From Paraburkholderia fungorum (GTDB lineage Bacteria > Pseudomonadota > Gammaproteobacteria > Burkholderiales > Burkholderiaceae), in NCBI RefSeq assembly GCF_900099835.1, contig NZ_FNKP01000003.1, forward strand, positions 310,001 to 374,000: 64,000 bases of DNA, read 5' to 3'. The notes below the pieces were generated by a model. The model ran no database searches and was not told the DNA's origin. It saw only the letters and a list, made by a program, of their open reading frames with translations. This document shows, piece after piece, positions 25,549 through 34,088 of this stretch. The position numbers and the translations under genes were made by a program. Every line of letters starts with the position of its first letter. The stretch's first letter is position 1.

Positions 25549-26715
25549 ATGAAACTCGCTAAACGCATCACCGAAACGTCGAAAAAATCGTATGGCATGT
25601 ACGAAAAAGCCCGCAATCTGCCGGGCGATAACGCCGACCTGATTCATCTGGAACTCGGCTGCCCGCACGCCGACACCCCGTTGCCGATCAAGCAGGCCAC
25701 CGTGGATGCGCTGATGCGAGGCGAAGTCCACTACAGCGACATGCGCGGGCTTCCGGCATTGCGCGAAGCGCTGGCGGGCAAGCTGCGCGAATTCAACCGC
25801 CTCGACGTAACGGCCGACGACATTCTGGTCACCAACGGCCTCACGCATGCGTCGTTCGCCGCCTTCTTCGCGTTGATCGATCAAGGCGATGAAGTGATCC
25901 TGCTCGCGCCGTATTACCCGCAGCACATCGGCAAGATTGAACTGGCGGGCGGCAAGCCGGTGATCGTCGATCTGGACCGCGCGAACAATTTTTCCATCGA
26001 CACGGCCGCAATCGAAGCCGCGATCACGCCGCGCACCAAGGCAATCGTGATCGTCAATCCCGCCAATCCGACCGGCCGCGTGTATAGCCGCGACGAATTG
26101 CAGGCGCTGGCGAATCTCGCCATTCGTCATGATCTGGTGGTGCTGTCCGACGAAGTCTACGAAGAGATCGTCTACGACGACGCGAAGCACATCAGCATCG
26201 GCTCGATTCCGGGCATGAAGGAGCGCACGATCTCGATGTTCGCGTTCACCAAGTCTTTTGCGATGGACGGCTGGCGCGTCGGCTTCATGACCGCCCCCGC
26301 CGATGTGATGCCCGGCCTGCTGAAGATCACGGCCAACGATGTCACGCATGTCAACACGTTCATTCAGGCGGGCGCGCTCGCGGCCGTGACGGGTGAGCGC
26401 GCCGTGCTCGCGCAACTCGTGAACGACGACAAGGCCAAGCGCGACGTCGTCGTGGATGCGCTCAATACGATGCGCAATGTCACTTGCGCGCGCCCCGAAG
26501 GCACGATTTACGCGTTCGCGAACATCAGCGCGACCGGACTGAGCGCGCAGGAATGCGCGGATCGCATTCTGGTCGAGGCGCGCGTGGTCGTGGAAGCAGG
26601 CAGCTTTTACGGCAGCGCCGGCGAAGGCCACCTGCGCGTGTGTTTCGGCTCGGAATCGAAGGAGCGGATCGTCGAAGCGATGGCGCGCATGAAGGCGTTC
26701 TTCGACGCGCTGTGA
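25549..26715 (+). CDS. pyridoxal phosphate-dependent aminotransferase, class I/II
   Basis: A 388-residue fold-type I aminotransferase. The PLP Schiff-base Lys235 is in FAFTKSFAMDGWRVGF. Upstream are VNPANPTGRVYS (PLP/substrate contacts) and LSDEVYEEIVYDD (cofactor Asp-Tyr), and a C-terminal LRVCFGS supplies the carboxylate-binding Arg. It is the last gene of the rightward operon, 95 bp after the DLH fusion and followed by a strong terminator. It would move an amino group between an aromatic or aliphatic amino acid and a keto acid; the partner is unknown. Confidence 0.92.
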   Translation: MKLAKRITETSKKSYGMYEKARNLPGDNADLIHLELGCPHADTPLPIKQATVDALMRGEVHYSDMRGLPALREALAGKLREFNRLDVTADDILVTNGLTHASFAAFFALIDQGDEVILLAPYYPQHIGKIELAGGKPVIVDLDRANNFSIDTAAIEAAITPRTKAIVIVNPANPTGRVYSRDELQALANLAIRHDLVVLSDEVYEEIVYDDAKHISIGSIPGMKERTISMFAFTKSFAMDGWRVGFMTAPADVMPGLLKITANDVTHVNTFIQAGALAAVTGERAVLAQLVNDDKAKRDVVVDALNTMRNVTCARPEGTIYAFANISATGLSAQECADRILVEARVVVEAGSFYGSAGEGHLRVCFGSESKERIVEAMARMKAFFDAL

Positions 26716-26769
26716 GGTTTCGCGCCCCGCTGTAAAGTTTTCCTCGTGATGTTTGTTGTTGCTATCTTC

Positions 26770-26805
26770 GCCGGTCAGAAATTCTTCTCTGACCGGCTTT
26801 TTTTT
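26770..26805 (+). terminator. rho-independent terminator of the rightward catabolic operon
   Basis: A perfect 9-bp stem CCGGTCAGA / TCTGACCGG (26771-26779 and 26788-26796) with an 8-base loop is followed by CTTTTTTTT. It is placed 55 bp after the aminotransferase stop and marks the end of the redoxin-to-aminotransferase transcript. Confidence 0.9.
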
Positions 26806-27008
26806 GCCTCATAGCAAACTCCGGCTGCCGCTGCGGTCTCGCCGCGCCGTTTGACTTTCCGGCTGGTTCCGCATTGAAATTGGCGCTTATAAACTGATCA
26901 AAACAAAAAATTGCGCGCCATTTTTTTGGCGGATGATACTTTCAGACGGAACGGAGGGTAGTCTGGAGCGCCGGATCCACAATCAAAATGATAAAATTCA
27001 GGGAGTTT

Positions 27009-27022
27009 TGATCTAACGATCA
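27009..27022. promoter_or_regulatory. candidate autoregulatory operator of the GntR gene
   Basis: TGATCTAACGATCA lies only 10 bp before the GntR start codon at 27033, and a near copy (TGATCGAACGATCA) is at 29264-29277 before the porin. Both share the TGATC half of the ATTTGATCAAAT sites but have an AA spacer. A third TGATCA (26895-26900) is in the same leader. Autorepression by the GntR protein is inferred. Confidence 0.5.
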
Positions 27023-27032
27023 CGGAGCAATC

Positions 27033-27737
27033 ATGGCTGACCAGATCCAGCGCGTCGTAAAGCGGTCGACGATGCAGGAGTCGATTTATACGCAGTTGCG
27101 CACCTCGCTCATGCAAGGGCGTTTTGAACCCGGTACCCAGTTGACCGTCGCCACGCTCGCCGAGGGTTTCGGCTCGAGCGCCATGCCCGTGCGCGAAGCG
27201 CTGCGGCAACTCGTGGTGGAGAATGGGCTGGTGGCTTTACCGAACGGCACGATTCAGGTGCCCGAGGTGACCACCAAGCATTTGCAGGATCTGTGCGAAG
27301 CGCGCATTGCGCTCGAAGGCCTGGCCACCGAAATGGCCTGCGCGCACGCAGACGAAGCCGCCGTGCGCAAGCTCAAGCGGCTGATCGCCGAACACGAACT
27401 TGCGATCAAACACGACGGCATCCACGAAAGCCTCGTCAAGAACCAGGAGTTCCATTTCCTGATCTATCGCCTGTCCGGCTCAACCGTGCTGCCTCAGTTG
27501 ATCGAGACGGTGTGGCTGCAATGCGGGCCTTACATGCGGGTCATTACGGAAGAAGTCGAACGCAATCAGGAAGTGCCGTACAACACGGCCGGCACCAACT
27601 ACCATCACATCGTGATAGAAGGATTCGAGAAGCGCGACGCTGCGTCGGCGCGCGCCGCGATGGAGAAGGATATCCGCTCGTCGTTCGAGTTCCTGCTCGA
27701 TATTCTGCATCGACGAGACACCAGCGTGACGGCGTGA
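27033..27737 (+). CDS. GntR family transcriptional regulator, FCD domain
   Basis: A 234-residue regulator. The N-terminal winged helix (about residues 8-75, with LAEGFGSSAMPVREALRQLV) is joined to an all-helical FCD effector domain (about 85-225), whose metal/ligand histidines are plausible in HEL, FHFLIYRLSG and NYHHIVIEGF. FCD regulators usually repress catabolic operons until an organic acid binds. It sits between the aminotransferase terminator and the porin, in the middle of genes that share ATTTGATCAAAT sites, so it is the likely regulator of the island. Confidence 0.93.
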   Translation: MADQIQRVVKRSTMQESIYTQLRTSLMQGRFEPGTQLTVATLAEGFGSSAMPVREALRQLVVENGLVALPNGTIQVPEVTTKHLQDLCEARIALEGLATEMACAHADEAAVRKLKRLIAEHELAIKHDGIHESLVKNQEFHFLIYRLSGSTVLPQLIETVWLQCGPYMRVITEEVERNQEVPYNTAGTNYHHIVIEGFEKRDAASARAAMEKDIRSSFEFLLDILHRRDTSVTA

Positions 27738-27746
27738 GCTTTCACG

Positions 27747-27775
27747 CAAATTAGCCGCATATAGCGGCTAATTTG
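27747..27775. terminator. bidirectional hairpin terminator between gntR and porin
   Basis: A perfect 12-bp stem, CAAATTAGCCGC / GCGGCTAATTTG (27747-27758 and 27764-27775), with ATATA loop lies between converging genes. A/T-rich ends on both sides make it suitable as a terminator in either direction. The rest of the gap to 27925 shows nothing further. Confidence 0.75.
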
Positions 27776-27925
27776 TGGCGACGCTGGTCAGCGAACAGCC
27801 TGGCCAGGTCGCTCAACTTTCGGCATTGTTTGATTGTTGAAGGGCGCGCCATCCGGTCGATCGCTCAGCGTTACACACCCTTCGCGATTGCAGATGGCGC
27901 GTGTCCGCGCCTTTCACATGCGCCG

Positions 27926-29044
27926 TCAGAATTTATGACGAATACCGATGTCCGCGACAACCTGATTCGCATTCGACGACGTACCAATTCCAATGATCGC
28001 GGCCCTGGCGTTATTGCCTTGCGCGTGCTCGGCCAACAGCATTGCGTAGACGTCGGTGCGCTTTGAGAGGGCGTAGTCGAGCGTCGTGCTCACCTGGTGC
28101 AATTTGGTCGCACCGACGGCAGTCATGGTGTACCCCGCCGCCGCCTGCAGCGCGGGCGTCAGGAAGTAGGTAAAGCCAACCTGGCCGTTGCGGAACATCA
28201 CGTTTTCGATGTCCTTGCCGCGAGTGCCTGCATACAACGACTGGGTGTACATCGCATACACGAACGTGCGGCTAAACTTGTAGCTCGTTGCAATACCCAT
28301 CGTGCGCAGATAGCTGCCGCCCACAACGACGCTGCCGCTCGGCAAGCCGGTCAATGACGAAACATCGAGAGACGACGCCGATCCTGATACCTCGGTATAA
28401 GCCGCCGCCACATTCCACGGGCCGGCGTTGTACGTTGCCGAATAACTGTATGCCCGACCTTCGCCGTTGATGTCGCCAGTCAGATTCGAAAAGCCGTACA
28501 TCGCACCGAACTGGAAACCGGACCAGACAGGCGTCATGTACTGAACCGAATTCGCGAGCCGCAACGAATTTGCGCGGTCGTTGGCGAACGGGTGATCGGA
28601 ATATTGGCCCAGCAACCACGTCGAGGTTTCGTACATGCCCAGCGTTGCGCCCATGTAGTCGTACTGATTCCCCATCGTCAACGTGCCGTAGCGGTCGTCT
28701 TTCAAGCCGACATACGCCTGCCGTCCGAATAGCTTGCCGCCCTGCCCCAGCGCCCCTGTGCTCGTACTGAACCCATTCTCGAGCACGAAGATAGCGCTCG
28801 TGCCGCCGCCCAGATTTTCGACACCCTTGAAGCCGAGCCGGTCGGCCTGCATCACCGAGGTGCTCTGCATGAATTGACTCTTGCCGCCAATGTTGCTGAC
28901 GTAACCTACGCCCGCGTCAACGATGCCGTACAAGGTGACGGAACTTTGCGCGTTCGCGGCCCCGCTAAACGCGAGCATTGAGGCGATAGCCGCGCCTGTC
29001 AGAAGTAGCGAGGGCAAGTGGCGAAGGTACGGGCGTCTGGTCAT
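27926..29044 (-). CDS. Gram-negative trimeric porin (OmpC/Omp38 type)
   Basis: A 372-residue outer-membrane porin. The Sec signal peptide ends at ANA (residue 33), the mature protein begins SSVTLYGIVDAGVGY, and it closes with the terminal Phe of IRHKF that BamA recognises. This is the 16-strand Burkholderia/Neisseria porin family, here with LFGRQAYVGL (L3 loop region) visible. It converges with gntR and has an ATTTGATCAAAT site 65 bp upstream, so it is probably the dedicated outer-membrane entry route for the substrate of the island. Confidence 0.95.
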   Translation of the reverse strand: MTRRPYLRHLPSLLLTGAAIASMLAFSGAANAQSSVTLYGIVDAGVGYVSNIGGKSQFMQSTSVMQADRLGFKGVENLGGGTSAIFVLENGFSTSTGALGQGGKLFGRQAYVGLKDDRYGTLTMGNQYDYMGATLGMYETSTWLLGQYSDHPFANDRANSLRLANSVQYMTPVWSGFQFGAMYGFSNLTGDINGEGRAYSYSATYNAGPWNVAAAYTEVSGSASSLDVSSLTGLPSGSVVVGGSYLRTMGIATSYKFSRTFVYAMYTQSLYAGTRGKDIENVMFRNGQVGFTYFLTPALQAAAGYTMTAVGATKLHQVSTTLDYALSKRTDVYAMLLAEHAQGNNARAAIIGIGTSSNANQVVADIGIRHKF

Positions 29045-29108
29045 GATCTGAAGGCTTTGTAGAGAAGTCGGCTAGTGGAAACCGGCTCGACATCTGCCGG
29101 TTTTCTTT

Positions 29109-29120
29109 ATTTGATCAAAT
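29109..29120. promoter_or_regulatory. GntR-type operator upstream of porin
   Basis: The fourth perfect ATTTGATCAAAT is 65 bp before the porin ATG, followed by an extra ATCATTTGATG half-site (29122-29132). The same position relative to the start as in the other three promoters (65-75 bp) supports a common regulatory role. Confidence 0.75.
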
Positions 29121-29263
29121 TATCATTTGATGCCTGACATTCTTTTTTGGCCAATATCGTTTGTCAAGAACAACGTAAATACGGCTATCGCAAAGTGTTG
29201 CTCATGCAACAGGCGTCACCCAAGCTCGCCTCAGCGGTGAATTTTCGCAACCCAAAAAATATT

Positions 29264-29277
29264 TGATCGAACGATCA
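29264..29277. promoter_or_regulatory. second-class operator upstream of porin
   Basis: TGATCGAACGATCA is an imperfect dyad differing in one base from the element 10 bp before gntR. It lies 220 bp upstream of the porin start, next to TATTTGATCG. It may be a weak or cooperative GntR site. Confidence 0.45.
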
Positions 29278-30109
29278 GGCGAATGCGTATCGCCCTGGAC
29301 CGATTGAACGGCTGTCGCGACCGGCAGCGACAGATTGATGGGAATCAGGTGGTTCTCGCCATCGCGCTCTAAAGCCGTGACCGGCGCAATAGATCAACGC
29401 GGCAGTTGCTGTCGAAGTGACCACGACGAAGCGATCCATCTCATCCGGCATCGACGTGCGAGCCTGGCTTTTTTCCAGATCGACAGTGAGATCGCAGAAA
29501 AACTCACATTCCAGATTTTTGTTGCGGCTCGCCTCGTTGTCGCCACGCCCAACACACCACGCCGCTTTTTAAAGCCACTCGACACAGTTCATTTTTCGCC
29601 GCTGACCAAGTCAAGCCGTCGGCGGAAATGAGGGCGAGTGAAATCAGAAAAATTGGCAACGCCGCGATTTCTTATCAATCTGTTCACTAACACCCATCCC
29701 GCTAATACAACTTTCGCCAGCAATACAAGTGTTTCCTGCGGTAAGGATCGATGGCACATGGAGTGCATTGATCGACACAGTCGAAGCCCCGGAAAAGTAC
29801 AACGCTCACACGCTCATTTCTCCCGCTAAAACCCGCACGAATCGCACGTTCGCGACATCTTCCCCGCTCCACACCACCTCCCCATCTGCGCATTTCAAAA
29901 CATCGCGTTATCGGATCGACATGTCGATTAAAGCAATACGTATGCATGTTTGAAAGGCGACAGTCAGAATGTTGCCCGAAAACTTTCACTCTTTAATGGT
30001 CCAATGCGCCAGCTTCATCCAAGAGTTTTGCCATCGCGTTTCTAACAACAATCCTCCAGACCTCCGTACTTACCGACGGAAGGACTGGGCAGCGAATGTG
30101 GAGCCCCAA
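29278..30109. other. long intergenic region without recognised gene
   Basis: About 830 bp with short reading frames only (for example 29335-29631 and 29638-29829 on the plus strand). None has a recognised family, signal peptide or good ribosome-binding site. The part from about 29640 to 30060 is visibly more A+T-rich than the surrounding coding DNA. It probably holds the promoter for the phosphoesterase gene. I see no convincing RNA gene or repeat. Confidence 0.5.
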
Positions 30110-31834
30110 ATGTTTCGCCGAACCCTTTTGCCCATTCCGTTTGCCGCAGCACTATGTGTGCTGAGCGCATGCGGTCACAGCAATGACAGCTCGCCCGCAT
30201 CGACTTCAGCCGCCTCTTCGCCGGCTGTTACCGTGTCCGCTCAGGACGCGCTGACCACCGCTACGCCGATCAAGCACCTGGTCGTGATCTTCGGTGAGAA
30301 TCGTTCTTTCGATCACTACTTCGGCACCTACCCGAACGCGCAAAACCCGGTTGGCGAACCTGCGTTCACAGCAGCGGCCAACACGCCGGCGACGATCAAC
30401 AACCTGAACCAGAAGTCGCTGCTGACCAGCAACCCGAACTTCCTGAACACGGCGAACAACGCGTTTTCGGCAGGCAGCGGCATCAACCCGTTCCGTCTCG
30501 ACCGCAGCCAGGCGAACACGAACGGCCAGTCGCACGACTACCGCAACGAACAGCTCGCCTACGACAACGGTGCAGCCGACCTGTTCCCGAAGTACACGGG
30601 TAACAACGGTGCGAGCAGTGGGTCGACGTTCGGTACGCCGGGTCTCGTGATGGGCTACTACGACGGCAATACCGTCCAGGCGCTCTGGAACTACGCTCAG
30701 AACTTTGCGATGAGCGACAACATGTACACGGACACGTACGGTCCGTCGACGCCGGGTGCAATCGAAGTCATCTCGGGTCAGACGAACGGTGCAGTTCCCG
30801 CGAACGGCGCAGCGCAGGGCGACAACGTGATCGCCGACGGCGCAGGCGGCTTCACGATGAACGGCGACTCCGACCCGACCGGCGACACGTGCTCGTCGAC
30901 AGCCGCCACCGATAACGTGGTGATGTCCTCGGCCAACAAGAACATCGGCGACCTGCTCAACGCGAAGAACATCTCGTGGGGCGGCTTCATGGGCGGCTTC
31001 AACCTGACCACCACGAACGCGAACGGCACGACTGCATGTAAGCGCAGCACGTACTCGTCGGTTCTGGGTGCAACGAAGGCTGACTACGTACCGCACCACA
31101 ACTGGTTCCAGTACTACGCGACGACGGCCAACCTGGCGCATACGCGCCCGACCTCGACCGCGCTGATCGGCCAGACCGACCCGCTCGATTCGACGGCTAC
31201 GCCGGTTCACCACCAGTACGACACCGACGACTTCTTTGCAGCAGTCAAGGCGGGCAACTTCCCGTCGGTCAGCTACCTGAAGGCACCGGCAGTCGGCGAT
31301 GGCCACCCGGGCAATTCGGATCCGCTCGACGAGCAGGCGTTCTACACGAAGGTCGTCAACTTCCTGGAGCAACAACCCGACTGGAAGAACACCGCCATCA
31401 TCCTGACGTACGACGATTCGGACGGCTGGTACGACCATGCGTACGCAACGCCGACGACCTCGTCGTTCGACACGACCGCCGACCAGCTGAACGGCGTCGG
31501 TACGTGTAACGCAACGGGTGCCGTGCAAGGCGTGGGCGTGTCGGGTGCCAACGTGAACGGCCGCTGCGGTCCGGGCACGCGTGTTCCGCTCGTCGTGATC
31601 TCGCCGTATGCACGTAGCAACTACGTCGACCACACGCTGATCACGCAAGCTTCGGTTGTCAAGTTCATCGAAGACAACTGGCTCGGCGGCACGCGTCTGG
31701 GCGGCGGTTCGCACGATGCAGCGACGGGCAGCCTGAACGCCCTGTTCGACTTCACGAACGGTGGCGCAACGCCGGCTGTGTATGTCGATACGAACACTGG
31801 CGCGAAGCTGTCTTCCGCGCCGGCGACGGACTAA
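30110..31834 (+). CDS. phosphoesterase family lipoprotein (acid phosphatase/phospholipase C-like)
   Basis: A 574-residue protein of the AcpA/phospholipase C superfamily. Metal and nucleophile region HLVVIFGENRSFDHYFGTYP is at about residues 47-66, and later TDTYGPSTPG and ILTYDDSDGWYDH carry further metal ligands. The signal peptide ends in a lipobox, LSAC (Cys21), so it is probably membrane-anchored in the periplasm. The ATG at 30110 has GGAG seven bases upstream; the upstream alternatives lack a signal. It likely hydrolyses phosphomonoesters or phospholipids. It is followed by a di-haem peroxidase. Confidence 0.92.
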   Translation: MFRRTLLPIPFAAALCVLSACGHSNDSSPASTSAASSPAVTVSAQDALTTATPIKHLVVIFGENRSFDHYFGTYPNAQNPVGEPAFTAAANTPATINNLNQKSLLTSNPNFLNTANNAFSAGSGINPFRLDRSQANTNGQSHDYRNEQLAYDNGAADLFPKYTGNNGASSGSTFGTPGLVMGYYDGNTVQALWNYAQNFAMSDNMYTDTYGPSTPGAIEVISGQTNGAVPANGAAQGDNVIADGAGGFTMNGDSDPTGDTCSSTAATDNVVMSSANKNIGDLLNAKNISWGGFMGGFNLTTTNANGTTACKRSTYSSVLGATKADYVPHHNWFQYYATTANLAHTRPTSTALIGQTDPLDSTATPVHHQYDTDDFFAAVKAGNFPSVSYLKAPAVGDGHPGNSDPLDEQAFYTKVVNFLEQQPDWKNTAIILTYDDSDGWYDHAYATPTTSSFDTTADQLNGVGTCNATGAVQGVGVSGANVNGRCGPGTRVPLVVISPYARSNYVDHTLITQASVVKFIEDNWLGGTRLGGGSHDAATGSLNALFDFTNGGATPAVYVDTNTGAKLSSAPATD

Positions 31835-32021
31835 GTAGTCAGACTGAGACGTTCGGTTGGTCTGTCTGTCATGCCGTGGGAAAGCTTTTATTCAACCCTG
31901 CGGCATGACATTCGATGAACCGCACGTTGACAACAGACAGTCAGTCAATGCGTCGAGCCAGCCGGTACGGTGGCTCGACTTGCTTATTTATGTGTCGTTC
32001 AGATTTGCTACAGCTATTGCC

Positions 32022-33476
32022 ATGAACTCTCCTTCGAATGCCAGCCTGCCTTCGCAACTCCCCACCGGACGCGAGCCGTCTCCCGACGCCGCCAGGCCCA
32101 CGCTGCGCCGCCGGATTCTGTGGACGTTGTCGGGCATCGTGCTGGCATGCGCTGTCGTAACCGGCTACGCGCTGCTTTACCCCGAACGCATGCCCGAGGC
32201 GATCGGCGACAAGGTTGAAGACCTGACGGGCGCGAATGCGCACCCTGTCACGCTGCTGCGCCCTCCGGTCGCGCCGCTCAGCGCGGCCGCCATGCTCGGC
32301 AGGGAAATGTTCAATGACCCGTCGCTGTCGGCGTCGGGCAAGCAGTCGTGCGCGTCATGTCACAGCGCAGCACACGCTTTCGGGCCTCCTAACGATCTGA
32401 CCGTGCAACTCGGCGGCCCTCACATGACCGACTCCGGTTATCGGCCCGCGCCGTCGCTTGCGTACCTGTATCGTCAGGCGCCGTTCAGCATCGGTCCCGA
32501 TCAGGGCGATACCGACACCGCGCCGATCAGTCTCGACGTGCTCGCATCCGCGGCACAAGGCGTGCAACGTGCGCAGAAAAATGCGGGCGTGGCGCCTGCT
32601 GCGCCGGCGATGGTGCCGCAAGGCGGCTTCTTCTGGGACGGCCGCGCAAGCACGCTTCAGGACCAGGCGCTCGGACCGTTGACGAACCCGGTCGAAATGG
32701 CGAATCCGAACGTGGCAGCGGTCGCCGATAAGCTCATGCATTCGAAGTACATCGATACGATGAAGCAGCTTTTTGGTCCGCGCGTTGTCAGCGATCAGAA
32801 TCTGCTTGTATCGGAAGCCATGTTCGCGATTGGCCGCTACCAGTTCGAAGATCCGGCGTTTCACCCGTTCTCGAGCAAGTACGACGCGTGGCTCGAAGGG
32901 AAAGCGCACCTGACTCAGGCCGAACTGCGCGGACTGCGCCTGTTCAACGACAAGGACAAGGCGAATTGCGCGGGTTGCCACTTGAGTCAACCGAGTTCTG
33001 ACGGTCTTCCGCCGGTCTTCACGGATACGCAATATGAGGCGCTCGGCGTTCCACGCAATCACCAACTGGCGCTGAATAAAGACCCGAAGTTCTACGACAT
33101 GGGCGTGTGCGGACCGTTCCGCACCGACATGACGAAGGACACGCAGTATTGCGGCATGTTCCTGACGCCGACGCTGCGCAACTCGGCAAATCGCGGTGCG
33201 TTCTTCCACAACGGCGTGTATCACAATCTCAAGCAGGTCATGGACTTCTACAACCTGCGCAATACGAGTCCTGAGAAGATCTATCCGCACGATGCATCGG
33301 GCAAGGTTCTCAAGTATGACGATCTGCCTGCCCAGTATCAGGCGAATATCGACGTTGCCGACGCCCCGTTCGATCGCAAACTGGGCGACAAGCCCGCGAT
33401 GTCGGATGACGATATCAACGACATCATTGCGTTTATGAAGACGCTCGATGACGGCTACGAGAACGTTCGAAAGTAA
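32022..33476 (+). CDS. di-haem cytochrome c peroxidase family protein
   Basis: A 484-residue MauG/CcpA-type protein. It has an N-terminal membrane anchor (about residues 31-52) and two haem c sites: Cys110-x2-Cys113-His114 and Cys316-x2-Cys319-His320. These enzymes reduce H2O2 in the periplasm or oxidise protein side chains. The ATG at 32022 is selected because it places the anchor near the N-terminus; an upstream reading of 55 residues is unconvincing. It lies 187 bp after the phosphoesterase, and such pairs recur in Burkholderiales, so a shared operon is likely. Confidence 0.92.
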   Translation: MNSPSNASLPSQLPTGREPSPDAARPTLRRRILWTLSGIVLACAVVTGYALLYPERMPEAIGDKVEDLTGANAHPVTLLRPPVAPLSAAAMLGREMFNDPSLSASGKQSCASCHSAAHAFGPPNDLTVQLGGPHMTDSGYRPAPSLAYLYRQAPFSIGPDQGDTDTAPISLDVLASAAQGVQRAQKNAGVAPAAPAMVPQGGFFWDGRASTLQDQALGPLTNPVEMANPNVAAVADKLMHSKYIDTMKQLFGPRVVSDQNLLVSEAMFAIGRYQFEDPAFHPFSSKYDAWLEGKAHLTQAELRGLRLFNDKDKANCAGCHLSQPSSDGLPPVFTDTQYEALGVPRNHQLALNKDPKFYDMGVCGPFRTDMTKDTQYCGMFLTPTLRNSANRGAFFHNGVYHNLKQVMDFYNLRNTSPEKIYPHDASGKVLKYDDLPAQYQANIDVADAPFDRKLGDKPAMSDDDINDIIAFMKTLDDGYENVRK

Positions 33477-33493
33477 TTGCTGAGTGAGAGAAA

Positions 33494-33516
33494 GACGGGC
33501 GCGGTATGCGCCCGTC
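33494..33516. terminator. hairpin 1 of three tandem hairpins
   Basis: Perfect 9-bp stem GACGGGCGC / GCGCCCGTC with 5-base loop, 17 bp after the peroxidase stop. No T-run follows, so termination may need the neighbouring hairpins. Confidence 0.55.
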
Positions 33517-33534
33517 GCGCATTAACCGGATTGA

Positions 33535-33555
33535 AATCCTCGCCTGGCGAGGATT
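33535..33555. repeat. hairpin 2 of three tandem hairpins
   Basis: Inverted repeat AATCCTCGCC / GGCGAGGATT (33535-33544 and 33546-33555). The outer eight pairs are sterically possible with a CCTGG loop. It lies between two other perfect hairpins in a 140-bp convergent gap. Confidence 0.5.
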
Positions 33556-33568
33556 GAAGCGAGGCATT

Positions 33569-33606
33569 CGAATAAGCATCCTCTCTCTCGAGAGGATGCT
33601 TATTCG
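33569..33606. terminator. hairpin 3, 17-bp perfect stem between converging genes
   Basis: A 17-bp perfect stem with four-base loop: arm CGAATAAGCATCCTCTC (33569-33585) and its exact complement at 33590-33606. It ends 10 bp before the stop of the leftward Rap1a-like gene. Probably a bidirectional terminator. Confidence 0.7.
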
Positions 33607-33616
33607 CAACAGATAG

Positions 33617-33988
33617 TCAGTCGATTGCGGCTCCGCCGGCCGAGCAAGCCTGCCGCATTGCCTTCAGCACGACGGGTTGCATCTTTTCGGTCAACGACTC
33701 GGGATGGGCATCGATATATTTATCGATGATAGTGCCGACCTGACGCGCATCTGCATGCAACGTGCCGATGCAGCGCTGCAACTTCGCGACTTTCGCATCC
33801 GGCGCGCCGAACGCCGACGAATAGGAAAAGCCATCGAGCACGCCAATCACGTACGCCGTACGCAGCGATTGGCTTCCACCCTGAAAAAGTTTGCCCGTGA
33901 GAAAGCCGTTATTCGTCTCGGGGGCCGGACTCGCGTGCGCGACGGAGCACAGTGTGACGAGTGCCGCGGCGGCCAATGATCTGTTCAT
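33617..33988 (-). CDS. secreted Rap1a/Tai-like small protein
   Basis: A 123-residue protein with an N-terminal signal peptide (cleavage near AHASP, residue 20). The mature part shows YVIGVLDGF, a Cys (RCIGT), IIDKYIDAHPESL and a C-terminal Cys (RQAC), the pattern of Rap1a/Tai immunity proteins that neutralise type VI peptidoglycan amidases. No type VI effector is adjacent, so it may be an orphan with another role. The start at 33988 is chosen for the signal peptide; a longer frame adds 31 residues. Confidence 0.72.
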   Translation of the reverse strand: MNRSLAAAALVTLCSVAHASPAPETNNGFLTGKLFQGGSQSLRTAYVIGVLDGFSYSSAFGAPDAKVAKLQRCIGTLHADARQVGTIIDKYIDAHPESLTEKMQPVVLKAMRQACSAGGAAID

Positions 33989-34088
33989 CTGATATCGATT
34001 CAAAAGGATAAGGTGCGCTATTGTGTGCCGCTTTTGTGACGGTTTCTGCGCCGACGCTTTAATTTCATCGACGTCTTTCAATCGCCTG

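Noticed and set aside
29335..29829. Short plus-strand frames in the long gap before the phosphoesterase
   Set aside because: Unusual composition, no ribosome-binding site, no family resemblance.
30206..31714. 502-codon minus-strand frame opposite the phosphoesterase
   Set aside because: Low-complexity Arg/Val composition. The plus strand carries the lipobox and the catalytic motif.
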